Assembly (NCBI GenBank): GCA_024364735.1
Contig: JAGFNQ010005193.1
Span: forward strand, 248,001-312,000
DNA from: Boesenbergia rotunda
Taxonomy: Eukaryota > Streptophyta > Magnoliopsida > Zingiberales > Zingiberaceae
Reading direction: 5' to 3'
Length of the DNA stretch: 64,000 nucleotides
The number at the start of each line of letters is the position of its first letter. Position 1 is the stretch's first letter. The translations under genes were made by a program, and so were the position numbers. This document shows, piece after piece, positions 23,639 through 35,306 of this stretch. The notes beneath the pieces are model-generated. The model was given only the letters and a program-made list of their open reading frames with translations, did not search any database and was not told the DNA's origin.

Positions 23639-23872
23639 ATCTCCCCCTTTTTGTTGTTTGACAACCCGATTTAAGTTTAGGTATCAATCAATTGAAGTCC
23701 GTTCAATTCTTATAAGGGAATCATGATCCTCCCCCTATAATAACCATAAACTTAATCAGTCATTTTCTCCCCCTTTGTCAAACATCGAAAAGGGTATGGT
23801 TATTAAGTTTGAACATACCTCCCCCTCAAACACGGGTTTCTCCCCAAATCCAAAATGATCAAGGTTAAGTTT

Positions 23873-24115
23873 TGAATTGCACATGAAAACATATACAAAA
23901 TTATATCATGGTCAAACATGTATATGTTTCATATGACAAGTAAGTCAAAAGATGATTTTGGAATTGCATATGAGAGGCATATACCATAAATGTATCATGA
24001 CAACAATGTATATGCATCATACAATAATAAGTGTAGATTTTTGAATTGCATATGGAAACATATACCAAATAATATCATGGTCAAGTATGTATATGTTTCA
24101 TATGACAAGTAAGGA
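23873..24115. repeat. Triplicated ~85-bp repeat in the Copia internal region
   Basis: Three imperfect units each start TTGAATTGCA or TGGAATTGCA and continue with ATATAC, ATGTATATG and CATATGACAAGTAAG-like words. They lie between the gag ORF and the 3' LTR. They are non-coding. Confidence 0.7.
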
Positions 24116-24618
24116 ATGCATCTGTATCTGATATATAGTCCCGATTGATCTCCGTAACCGATCAGGTTCGTTGATTACTGGATACAGAAATATTTTGATT
24201 AGTCTGGGGAGCGATCAGATTTCAGAAAAATTTCGAAAACTCTGATACGTTCCTGATCAGACTGCATTAACAATTTGCATTCCACAACAGGGATGTAGAC
24301 TCTATTGAGATTCGTTATTTCAGAAAAAAATTCTGAAACACGATATTAAGAACAAGAGTCATGACTCAACAAACCTTTTCTTATGAATTTGAACATTCCA
24401 ACATAGGTTTGTATCAAATCAGTATTAGGTTTGTTTCACTTGAACAATTTTGTGCTCCCTTAGTACCAGGTTTGTACCAATAGGTGATCAAATATGTTTC
24501 AATTGTGAATGGATTGTATCATGTTTGTTTGTAGTATGATCATTAAACTGATACAATTCGACGAGAGGAGATCGGACTGAGGAGTTTTGACCCAATCATG
24601 AAACTTACTGTTCAGTGT

Positions 24619-24675
24619 TGATCTGATCGGTCACCGGACCGATCAGAGGGATCCCTGATCGGTCGGTGGACCGAT
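24619..24675. repeat. Two hairpin dyads in the Copia internal region
   Basis: Two further copies of the LTR array-1 dyad (arms GATCGGTC/GACCGATC) occur outside the LTR, with loops ACCG and GGTG. They show that the motif is not confined to the LTR. Confidence 0.8.
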
Positions 24676-25801
24676 CTGGGTTCAGACAGAAGGGTTTTCA
24701 ATTTCAAATTTCAGAAACCGATTTCAGCAATTCTGAAATCAGGTTTGTTTCAATTCTTAGCCATTCCCAAGCCCCTAATTCAATTGATTTTAATTACCTT
24801 GGTTCCAAACATGGGGTCCCTTAACCAAGTGTTATTCCATATCAAGAATTAAGAGTTTCTATGAGGAGAAACAACACATGTTTGTATCAATTTTGATGAA
24901 TACGTTCTAAGTATGAACTTAAGTCCCAAACACAGATTTATATCAAGGCATGATCAGTGGAAAAACAAACAAGTTATAGATAGAACCTTAGTTTGATACA
25001 AAGAAAGCATTAACCCAAAGAACTTAAGTAGTGAATGTTAAAGCTCATGTTCTTTGTTTGGTGATGCCTTATTAGTACAAACTATGTATTAATCCTTGTT
25101 CTTTAGCATGCATTCATACAATAAAATCATGGTACACTCAGCTAGGTTCAACTCCAAAAATATTTAGAATCAATATATGATCAAACAAGTCATGGACCTT
25201 AAAACATCATAACCTATGTGATCATGTTGTTCTTAACCAAAATTAAGTTTGTGCCAATTCCAATGGATGATCAAAATTCTAAAACATGCTTATTTCACAT
25301 CATGATCAATTTAAGCTATGTGTTCATATTGTTTTTAATCAAAATGGGCATGTCATAGATTAATGTTAATCATCCAAACATCAAAGTCATGGCATACTCA
25401 TCTAGATTCATCTCCAAAATGATAAGAAAAGCTTAAGCCTAGGCCTTAAACTCATGTTCTTTGTCTAATCATGTATTGTGAGATTTTCATAGTGATTTTC
25501 ACAAACCATGTGTTCTTCATGTTGGCATAATACATACAAGAAAATCATGGCATACTTGATCATGGAAGAACTTAAACACTAAAGTAGATTATACCATGAC
25601 TAAGTATTTTAACACATGAATACCATAAAAATCACTAGCCAAGGAATTATATTGTCATAAGATCTAAAATAATGGAGCTCAAAGCATTTAATTCGAATTT
25701 TCCATAACCATCCATGTGAATGACAATTTTGCCTTTGGTCATGGGTTTGGAGCACCCAATATCAACCACCCATGTTGATAGATGCTCCCCCTCAATCAAA
25801 G

Positions 25802-27061
25802 CTATACAATTCGAAATATGGAGGTTTTAGGTACCCAAATTTTGGGACCTAATGTATCAATAATGAAGGACTTAGGCACCCATGCCTTAGTCACTTTCTT
25901 TCTAACCTTTCGAACCTTAGAGTCATTTGATGATCTAAATTGGGTTCTAGACATTAATGACATAAATGTTGGTTCTTTAGGTCGGTAACCCATACCAGCA
26001 TTGTTGTAAACCGCCCTTTGGGAGTTTAAGATCATGTCTAGGGTTTTAGAGCTAGTTGAGAATTTCTCAAGAATATTCTTGAGGTTTTCAATTTCGCTCT
26101 TCAAATCCTTATTTTCATCCTCAAGATTTTTAACACGCAAGTCATTAATATCCTCATCCTGAGAGGATTTTAATTCTTCTATTTCTAATTTTAAGGATTT
26201 AACTTGGTTCTTTGATTTCTTTAACAACTTAGCTAAACATGCTATTGTCCGATAACACTTATCCAACTCCGGAGAGATTACCTCTTCATCATCCGAAGAT
26301 GATGAAGGCGCGGTTGAGGAGATTCTTGATTCGTTGTCACTTTCTTCTAGTGCCATGAAAGCAAAGTGATGAATGTTCTTCTCCTCCATTCGGTCACCTG
26401 CCACAAACACAAACTCCTTCTCCTTTGGACTTTTGTTAGAGACCTCATGTAGTTCCATTTCACAAAATAAATCCTCTAACTTAGCAAATGATAAATCCTT
26501 GGAGACCTTGTAGGCATCCACCATAGATGACCACAAGGCGTTCCTAGAGAAAGCTTTGAGAACATATCTAATATGATCTCGGTTCTCTACCTTCTCATTT
26601 ATGGAGTATAGACCATTTAGGATTTCTTTGAATTTACTATGAAGCATACTTACAGTGTCACTTTCTCCCATTGTCAAATTCTGTAGTTGACTGTGAAGGA
26701 GGTCCCTCTTGGCTATCCTTGAGTCCCGGGTGCCCTCATGAAGCTCAATGAGCTTATTCCAAAGGTCTTGGGCTGAGGTGAAGGGGCTAACCTTGATTAG
26801 TTAATCCTTGGTCATCCCGCATTGCAAGGTCACCACCGCTTTCGCATCGGCTTCTCCCTTGCGAACTTGCTCAGCCGACCATTTTGATAAATCCAACTCT
26901 TTTCCTTCATTATCCTTTGGAGGAGCAAAGCCCTCCTTGATAGCAAACCAAGTGTGGATGTTCATCTTCAAGTAAAACTCCATCTTCGATCTCCAATATG
27001 GAAAATCTGTGCCGTCGAAGAGTGGAGGTCGGTTTGTGCTAAGTCCTTCTCTCGTTGCCAT
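25802..27061 (-). pseudogene. Copia gag ORF of the nested element (one nonsense codon)
   Basis: The ORF starts MATREGLSTNRPPLFDGTDF, 48 bases after the primer-binding site, and continues to 25802. It is open except for one TAA at 26801-26803. Sequence features: the N-terminal PPLFDGTDFPYWRSKM signature of Copia gag; a UBN2-like middle (LWNKLIELHEGT, ending near 26680); an acidic Ser-rich stretch; a long coiled coil (about 26250-26060 on the minus strand); and a basic C-terminus with WVPKS and IWVPK segments as in SIRE-type gag. No CCHC zinc knuckle was recognised. The protein would form virus-like particles. It probably relies on another element for its enzymes. Confidence 0.85.
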
Positions 27062-27122
27062 CCTTGTTGTAAGCTCTCGGTTGTTAATCCGATTGAACAG
27101 AGCCCCAAGCTCTGATACCACT

Positions 27123-30100
27123 TGTTGGAAACAGGATGACTATAGAGGGGGGGTGAATATAGCCTGACCCTCAAGACTTAGTCGTTTTCAAATTTCTCTG
27201 CACTTAGGTTAGCCACAGCGAAAGCAATACAAATATAACAGCAGAAACAGAAATGCAGGGAAGGAAGAATACAAACCAATACGCTAACAATGGTCGTTTA
27301 CAAGGTTCGGGGATAACTTGCCCCTACTCCTTGGCGTGCCCGTAAGGTGGGCGATCCCTTGATCGTCGGCAGATCAAGCCCCGGTGACCCGGATAAAACA
27401 GCGCCTCCTTCTCGGAAGAGAAACCTCTCCACAAGCATCTCAATAGGATACAAAATAAGCTCACGAGACTAAGAGAAGGATAGCTCACAAAGATGAAACA
27501 AGAACGCTCAAGCACCAAGCAACAGAGAGCACAACACACAGCCCAGCCAAACTCCTCAAGTTCCTGTCTGTTTTTTTTCTTTGTCGCTCCTCTGCTTCTA
27601 GCCTCGTCTTAAGCATCTGCTCCCATCACCAGGCTCTCCATCTGTCACGCCCCGAGACCCAGGAGCCGCTGATCCAATAGAAAATCGGACAGCACCTCCC
27701 CTGTCCGGCGGACAATTTACACATAAACACAGATAATATAACACAACTATGCAGTTTAAAGGGCCTCAGGCCTCCATTCCACACATATATAACTGCATAA
27801 ATGACTATACGTCGTAAAACCAAAAATCCGAACTCACCTGAGCTGCCAGGGGGCAGGAACAAAACCGAAATCCCACGAAGTCCAACATTGGACTCAAAAG
27901 TACAATACCATCAAATAAAACGTGCATATATGTTTAAAACATAATAGCGGAAGCATAGTAAATACTACAGGGTCCATAAATGAAACAACGGAAAGCCAAA
28001 ACCAAAAAGAGCTCCGCTGGAGCTGGGGACTGGCTGCTAGGGATCTCCTGGCAGGCATCAACCTGAAATAAAATGTATGGCAACGGGGTGAGTCCATAGC
28101 TCAGCGAATACCCAACAGATATGCATAGAAAGTTATACCAACAATAAGGGTTCAGCTAATACAGTCTCATATCAACAGTAGGGAAAGACTAGTACTGAAC
28201 ATACTGAGGTAGATACATACCTGAATCCATCTAACCTGTAAAGAGGGTAATAAGTACCAAGGGGATATCAATAGACATATAATCTCAGATAACAAGTCTC
28301 CAGAATATGCATGTCAAACAAGTGCAGAAATCAAGTGCAGCAAACAATGCACGATGCAAAATATGCACATGGTGCAATGCCATGGTCACCCCCTAACTCC
28401 AGTCAAGCCACCGAGACAGGCGATACTGTGTCGGCCGAGTGGGTAGAGCCGTGACACTGTCCGTACTCTGCCATCACTGCTCCTGAGTGACCGAGAGGAC
28501 AGGATGCTGGTGGAGCTATCGCTCCGCCCCATGTATATATGGGGGAGATATCTCTCTCATCTTCTCTGGTCTATGGGTAGAGAAGGGATCCCTGCTTGCT
28601 ACCACGCTCCGAAACCACTACCCCTGAGCGGACGAGCGGAGCAATACAGAGCAAATGCACACACCTAGCGGTATCCACTAACCCATGAGTGGCCGTGTGT
28701 GCATATCATGTGCCGGAAGACGATTAGGCTCAACCACAAGGGAGTCGCTGATCGCCGGCATGCAACAATGCAAGGATGGTGTATGATAGATACACATACC
28801 TCCCTCCCCAAGTCCTCAGCATACTAAGTCTCAATCTGAAATCCTATAACAGGAAATACAGGTAACCTACAAGGTATATTGACTGGAAACTACAGATCCC
28901 TCAAGGTCAAAGGCAGGAGATACAACACGATCTCTAAGCATACATATAGATATGACAATACCTGAGACTGTACGGAACTACAACATAATAACTCAGGGAT
29001 AAACCACATGTATCCAGAACAGGTATAATAAACAGGGATAGCGTATAATCTTACTGCTATCTATAACAGTCTATGCATAATCACATGACAATATCAAAAG
29101 AGATAAGTCAAAGGGTACCCGCCTCCAAGAGTGGAAGTCCGTATCAAACGAGATAGAACCACCCGTCAATAATCAGCAACGACAAATCTAAGTCAAGTCC
29201 CTGTATCCAGGACATATTTAATTAGTTATTACAAACAAATAGTAATCAACTAATTAAATTCCTAATCCGTATTAGGGTTTACCCAATTGTCCCCGTTCAT
29301 ATAATCACGTCTAATTAAGTGGAAAGGTCCCCAATGACCCCTACATAATTAGGGTTTAGGTTCATTTTCGATTCAACCCACTGATCAAGAATTAAACAAC
29401 CTAAATCAGATTTAGATTGATGACAAAGCTCACATCTACCAGCCCAAAATACTAATCACAACATTAATAGCAAATAAACATAACAATCTGTACCACTCAA
29501 ATTACCTCTTATCCCAGCTTCGATGGCAGATCACTACAATAGGCAGAAATTGAGCTCAATTGCCAATTTAAGCTCCCGGAATCAGATCAGAGCAATGAGC
29601 TAGCCTTAGAAAGTTAATGGTAGAAACCTTCCTCTACGGATCTGTTCACGGCAGAGCCAGGAATAAACAACCTAAGTAATAGCATAACACAACTCATTCC
29701 CCAACTACAGGATTAATCAGCAATCTACCAAATATTCTAATTCATCCACAATGAACACCAAACAAATGCAGATTTTACCTGCGATTGGCGCAGACACAAC
29801 CCCAGCTCCGGATATGATGAGATCAACCCAATCGAGAGAGGAGTATCAACGGTTCTCAATCCCCAGATCCCTTCTTGATGAATCGCGCGCCCAATCTCAA
29901 CAAGGAAGACCCGGAGCAATCCCTAGATCAGAACACCAATGGTATCACCATTTGGAGCACCAAAACAAACAGATCCAAGAAGGACAAGTCGAGATTCGAC
30001 GAACACAGACTTACCTAGCCGAGATGGTCGACCTCTGGCTTGGACACTCTCACGCGCATAAGCCGATACAACCCTTACGATTAGAGCTACTCAGATCCAG

Positions 30101-31950
30101 CCCAGTTCACCCCTTCCGATTCTCGCTGTGGATGTGGAAACTAGGGCAAGAATCTCTAAACGAGGAGCATTGCCGGAAGAGCTTTCAATCCACCGAGCTT
30201 AGAGGACCGACGAGGGTGAATGGAAAGGTGGCGGATTGGCGAAGAAGAAGAGAGAAGAGGAAGCCGAAGAAGGGGGCGGCGTCTTCGGCTGCGGCAAGGC
30301 AAGAGTGAAGAGGATTGGGCTTGAGCTGTGATCGGGCCGAATAGGATTAGGTCAAGACATATAAGAGAGTGGTTGTTTTGCACTTTAGTCCATTCATGTT
30401 TGGTCTATTTGCAATTTCATCCTTATGTTTAAAATTTCATTGCGCATTAGCCCTTGTAACTATCTATTTTAATTACAACTTAGTCCCTAATTTATGACCA
30501 AGGCTTCGGAAACCCTAGAACCATCCTGGTAACCCTCTGGAAATTTTCCGGGACCTAGTCAAAAGTGTCGGATTTAACACCATCAGCATCCACTGAAGCC
30601 ACAGCCTGACCCCCTGACTCCCTGAGCACTCAGTCCACTGAAGACCCTCTCCAGCTGAGCCTCCGTCAGTTGCCAGCTGCTCTCCAGACGTCGTTGAGAC
30701 CTGAAACAAGGAAACAGCCAAACCTGCTCCAAGGAAAGCCTCCCATTGACTCTCCTCCAATGTTTGAATCATCCCTGTAAAGCCTGCACACTCCAATAGA
30801 AGCTTAGCAACTCATATCAACATATATCAGCAGTGTATCAGAGAATCGGCAGAGAAAACAGCGCGATCAGAGCTTCTGACAGCGTATTTGAATTAAAGTT
30901 CTGCTCCTGATCGGTCACCAGACCGATCCAGCAGTCTTCTGCATACTCCAGATTGGTCCCCAGACCAATCAGGCTCCAGCCTGATCGGTCACCAGACCAA
31001 TCAGGCTGCTCCCAGAGCGATCAGAAGTCGTTCTGATCGGTCATAAGGAGAATCTCGCAACACTTGATCGTTCTCTAGACCGATCTGAACAGTATCCCTG
31101 ATCGGTCACCAGACCGATCAGGGGCAGATCAGTAAGGGAACTCAACTCACTGTATGCTCCCTGATCGGTCACCAGACCGATCAGGAGCAGTGCAGAGAGT
31201 GAACGACACACTCCCTGATCGGTCACCAGACCGATCAGTCATTGCTGGATCGGTTACCAGACCGATCCACAACAGGGCAACGTGCCAGCTTCCCTGACCG
31301 ATCACCAGACCGATCCAGGGACTTAAACTTAGCCCTCCAAGCTAAGTTCTCTTCCACCTTAGCCCTCCAAGCTAAGGATTTCTCAATCTAACTCTCCAAG
31401 TTGAGAATTTGCACCTAACCCTCCAAGTTAGGACTTTTCACCTAGCCCTCCAAGCTAGGACTTTTCACCTAGCCCTCCAAGCTAGGACTTTTTACCCAAC
31501 CCCTCCGAGTTAGACCTTTATCCAACCTAGCCCTCCAAGCTAGGCACCTGACCATCCAAGCCAGGACTTTTTCACCTAACTCTCCAACATGAGACTTTTC
31601 ACCTAACCCTCTAAGTTAGGACTTTTCACCTAGCCCTCCAAGCTAGGACTTTTCACCTAGCCCTTCAAGCTAGGACTTTTCACCCACCTCTTCCGAATTA
31701 GGACTTTTCAACACCTGGCTTCACTCACCAGGACTCGGCTTCACTCACCGGGATTTCCAACACCTGGCTTCACTCACCAGAACTCGGCTTCACTCACCGG
31801 GATTTCAACCTAGCTTCACAAGCTAGGACCTGGCTTCACTCACCAGGGTTTCTGCCCAGTCCCCGACCAGGACTTTAACCCAAATTCGCTCAACCAAACT
31901 TAAATCATTGTCAAACACCAAAACAACAACCGGGCCAGACTGGATCAACA
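27123..31950 (-). repeat. 5' LTR of the nested Copia element, interrupted
   Basis: It matches the 3' LTR (21594-23638) except for a 2,937-bp insertion with its own duplication (27643-30579) and some missing hairpin units. Hairpin arrays lie at about 30900-31870. Array 3 is shorter here than in the 3' LTR, showing copy-number change since insertion. Confidence 0.92.
27643..30579 (-). mobile_element. Solo LTR (2,937 bp), gypsy Tekay/Del-like, nested in the Copia LTR
   Basis: It is flanked by perfect CCATC duplications (27638-27642 and 30580-30584), with ends TGTCACGCCCC and GATTTAACA. Read on the minus strand it starts TGTTAAATCC and ends GGGGCGTGACA, a common ending of long LTRs of the Tekay/Del type. 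The minus-strand part near 30380-30160 is GC-rich like the leader at 60210-60770. No internal domain, purine tract or second LTR is present, so it is best read as a solo LTR left by recombination. Confidence 0.88.
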
Positions 31951-34339
31951 ATCCCGGCTGAGATAGCGGTGGTTATCCCCAGGGTAGGCCAGACTCCAGC
32001 GGAGCCTCTCGCAGGCTTTTCTACCTTCTTCTTGGGGCAAGTAGAGTCAGGGCTCCGTTTCCCCATTCCTCCTTTCTTCATGAACATAGCTTCCTATTTT
32101 GACATCCCCCTTCACCAGATGACTCCTAATGCCTTTGCGCAAATGGGGGGGGCGTATGTTATCTTCAAACTCTTCGACCTCCCCCTAACTCCTCGTCTCT
32201 TTCATTCTTTCTTTATCCCTATTGGCTCCCGAGGGGTCTTTAGCTTTTCGGCGCGTCCGGGCCATAGGTTTTTAGGAGGGTTTCCTTCCTCACACAAAGA
32301 GTAAAAATAGAAGTTTTTCTTCATCCAATTGTCTGTGTTGTCCTTCAGTCCTTTTCGTTGGATAGAGGTTCGACCGACTCCCCCTTCTCTAGGGGAGTTT
32401 CTTCGGAGTCATGCGTACCAACGCGCTATGAGCGTACTCTCCGGCATGGAGTTCAGTGGCCCTGGACTGGTGTAGAGTGAGGAGCTCATGTACCGGGCAG
32501 ACCATAGCCCCAAAGTGACCCGAATCAGCCCCAGCTTCGGTATGCTCGTCTTTTTCCTCAATGTCGTTAGTGCTAACTGATGTTTCTTTGTCTGGCTATC
32601 TAGATGAAGTCATGTTTTCTGAGGTGATGGGTCGCCTTATCAAGTGGGAGGAGGCCAACCGGGAGGCGCTGACTCCTCCTCCAGCCGTTCCCGAGGTACC
32701 CCCTATGCCTGTCGAGTCCTCGGAGGGGACTGCTGAATCGTCCCATGGGTCTGCCTTGCCCGGGAGGGCAGAGGCTACTGCTGCACCCCCGCCGGTTGCG
32801 AGCCAGGGGCCTTCTAGTCTGTCGGTCGACCCTGAGGCGGATCTTCCTGCAGGTGGTGGCCCTCCTTCGGTTGTTGTTCATCCGGAGGGGGTCAACGAGG
32901 AGTCATCCCACACTACTGCCCCCTTAACCGTCCATCTCGCTGGTCGGCAGAAGAGGCAAATTCCGGAGGGCTCGAGCCCTAGACGAAAAAAGCTGTGCTC
33001 CAGGGGGCCCAACCCTCTACCCTCAGTTCCGGAGGAGGTTGTTTCTCCTTCTGAGGGTGAGGAATCCGTTCTCGTATCTTCTCCCATTCCACCGAATGCA
33101 GTTCCGGAGGCGGGCGTCCTAACCCCTGGCTTTTCCTTAACTGATCAGGCCGAGCCTCCGAAGGGTAAGGAAGTATTGCATACTCAATATCGAATAAAAC
33201 TCGACCACCTTCAGAAGAGGCTGGATGCAGCATTGGAGGTTTCCCTGCAATCTTTCCCCCCAGTGCAGTTTAAGGAGGTTCCTGCTGAGGGGCTCTTATC
33301 CGAGGGCACTTCTAGCTTTGAGGAGGGTGACTCTGACCCCTCTAGCCTGCCTCCTGAAGCTCCTGTTGTCCAGCTACTTCCTCCTCGCAGGGGCGCATTG
33401 CCTTCTGATGGTCAGGCCGATACTCCAAGGTCCCATGGAGGAGCAGTCGTATGAGTCTCTGTCGGACCCCTAACCACTCTCCGGGAGACCCTTCTGAAGG
33501 TGTAGGTTACTGTTACATAAGGTGTTTTCTTTGTACGTTTTATAATCTCCGAGCATGATGACAGGCGGCTAAAGATTGTTTGACAGCCGGTCATGGCTTG
33601 TACACCTGGCCCCAGGTTGAAACCCTAATCCGCCGAGCCCTGACATCAGAGGCTACAGCTGACCGCGAGCATCGGGCGGGTCTTATGTAAGCGGGGGTCA
33701 GCCGAGCTCTATTGGCGAAGGTGGAGCATCAACTGAATGCCCTGATGGCTAAGGAGTCTGCCCTACATGGTTCTCAGCACCGAGAATAGTTGGCTTCCGA
33801 GCGGGCTGTGTCCCTTACCAAGGACCTGCTCTAGGTGACGCAGGAGCGGGATCAGCTCCAAGTGAGAGAGAAGAAGTTGTCGGGCGACCTCCGACATGAC
33901 GAACTCGACCGAGAGGTTGAACGCGCGCGTTCAGAATCAAGCACAACAGCTCAGCCAGAAGGAGTCTGACCTCCTGATGGCGACTGATCGGCTGGCTACC
34001 TTTGAGGATGACCTAGCCCAGGCTCGATCGGAGCTATGGGCGGCGTCAGACAGACTCAGAGAGACCCTGGCAAAGCAAGATAGGATGTCCGCTGAAATGG
34101 AGTAGCTGAAGCGTGCCAAGGAGGCTGCCAAGGCCGAGCTGCACTACCTTCGGACGGCTAATACTCCAAGCAATAGAGAGGTCGAGGCGGACTTCAATGC
34201 CAAGTTCCTGGAATCGGATGCATTTGGCGCTATTATCGTTGACCAGATAATGAAGCGCTTGAAGCAAGGCTTCCACGGAGCCATCGATCAGCTGAAGAAG
34301 GATCAACTTCTGCCCCCAGGTGCTGACCCGAGTTTATGA

Positions 34340-35301
34340 GTGTCGGCTGAGTTGGAGAGGAGCTCCCTCCCAAAGACCAAGAGTTGTGGGATCATATGTT
34401 TACCAGGGGACTAGGCCTTGCTGTATCAATTTTGATTGAAATGACAACATTTCTTTATCTTACTGTCTCATGCATGCTTTTGAGTCTAGTTCCATGTGTC
34501 CTTAGTGTTCGTAGTGAGGACTCAGAGAATAGAAAGATAAGAGTTTTTCAGGGTTGACCCTGGGTACGGATCCCTCAGGATACCTCCGCAAGCCCAAGTG
34601 TCATGTCTGTATTTATTTCCCTGTTGGGCCTATGGCAACCCTTCTTTCTCAGAGAGTGGTGTTGGCCTCCGAACCGTCATCTCCGCATCCCAAGCAATCT
34701 TTTTGAATTGACTGATAAAGTGTTGCGGGTTCCTAGGTGCAGCGGAGGCATATTGATCGATGCGACGCTTCAGGATTGGCGTCCGTTGTTGTTACCGCGC
34801 CATGCCTGCATTAAATGCACAGAAAAACAGTGGTCACTATAAAGAGGGGGAGAGGGGTGAACCCTCCTTCCCATTCATTTCGCTTTCTTTCTCCTTGCAG
34901 ACTCCTTGCGGTGAGATGCCAGTGCCTCTTCCTCCACTCCTCTTTACGGTGGGAGTTGCCAACCCCGCTGGGGAAGACGTCGGAGATGAAAGGGTGTTTC
35001 TTGCCGAAGGACTTACCGGAGGTGGAACCTCATGTTTGACCCTATTTGTCGAGGAGCATAGCGGAGATGATATCCGGGGTCTCGTTGAAGATTCTAGCGG
35101 AGGTGGGGCCCCGGGCTTGGCCGAGGAGTCCAGAAGAGACACCATGTGATCTGCCAGGGGGCATGACGGAGATGACATATCCTGATAGTTGCTCCCCCCT
35201 GGGCGGTCCATGGCGGTACGCCCGCTGTCTGCCTGAAATGTCATCCTCTTCTGAATCCTCGTTCCCCCGAGTTTTGGGCATCGGATGGTGTTTGCCGGGG
35301 A
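34340..35301. other. Tat element 3'-region non-coding stretch
   Basis: The stretch separates the antisense ORF end from the inverted solo LTR. Small ORFs occur on both strands without recognisable domains. A CTATAAAGAGG stretch at 34838 could be a TATA box. Nothing else was identified. Confidence 0.4.
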
Positions 35302-35306
35302 CGGTG

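Larger units (their letters stand above)
21594..31950 (-). mobile_element. Gag-only Ty1/copia (SIRE-like) element nested in the Tat antisense ORF
   Basis: It is flanked by perfect 5-bp duplications ATCCC (21589-21593 and 31951-31955), and its ends are TGTTGG...CAACA. Minus orientation: 5' LTR 27123-31950, primer-binding site 27109-27120 (TGGTATCAGAGC on the minus strand), gag 27061-25802, a 2.1-kb non-coding stretch, polypurine tract 23639-23652 (AAAAAGGGGGAGAT on the minus strand), 3' LTR 21594-23638. No protease, integrase or RT is present. The LTRs are nearly identical apart from indels, so it is much younger than its Tat host. The 5' LTR contains a further 2.9-kb solo LTR. Confidence 0.93.
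21502..34339 (+). pseudogene. Tat antisense ORF ('putative gypsy type transposon' family), broken
   Basis: The first exon starts MEGYRAEWYKSASLRMRSEA and runs to 21593. A 10.4-kb Copia element then intervenes, and the frame resumes at 31956 with AEIAVVIPRVGQTP. The segment ESGLRFPIPPFFMNIASYF, then LTPRLFHSFF and RPGHRFLGGFPSS, resembles the plant family named 'putative gypsy type transposon' (PF04195), which represents antisense ORFs of Tat elements. In-frame stops follow at 32302 and 32308. A probable intron ends at 32603, and a Pro/Ser/Glu-rich exon extends to 33454. A C-terminal Gln/Glu/Arg-rich region (33560-34339) is predicted coiled coil with three further stops. Its function in the family is unknown. 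This copy cannot make a full product. Confidence 0.7.

Noticed and set aside
29751..30308. 185-codon plus-strand ORF
   Set aside because: It lies wholly inside the 27643-30579 solo LTR, in its GC-rich leader region, on the strand opposite to the inferred LTR transcription. No known domain.
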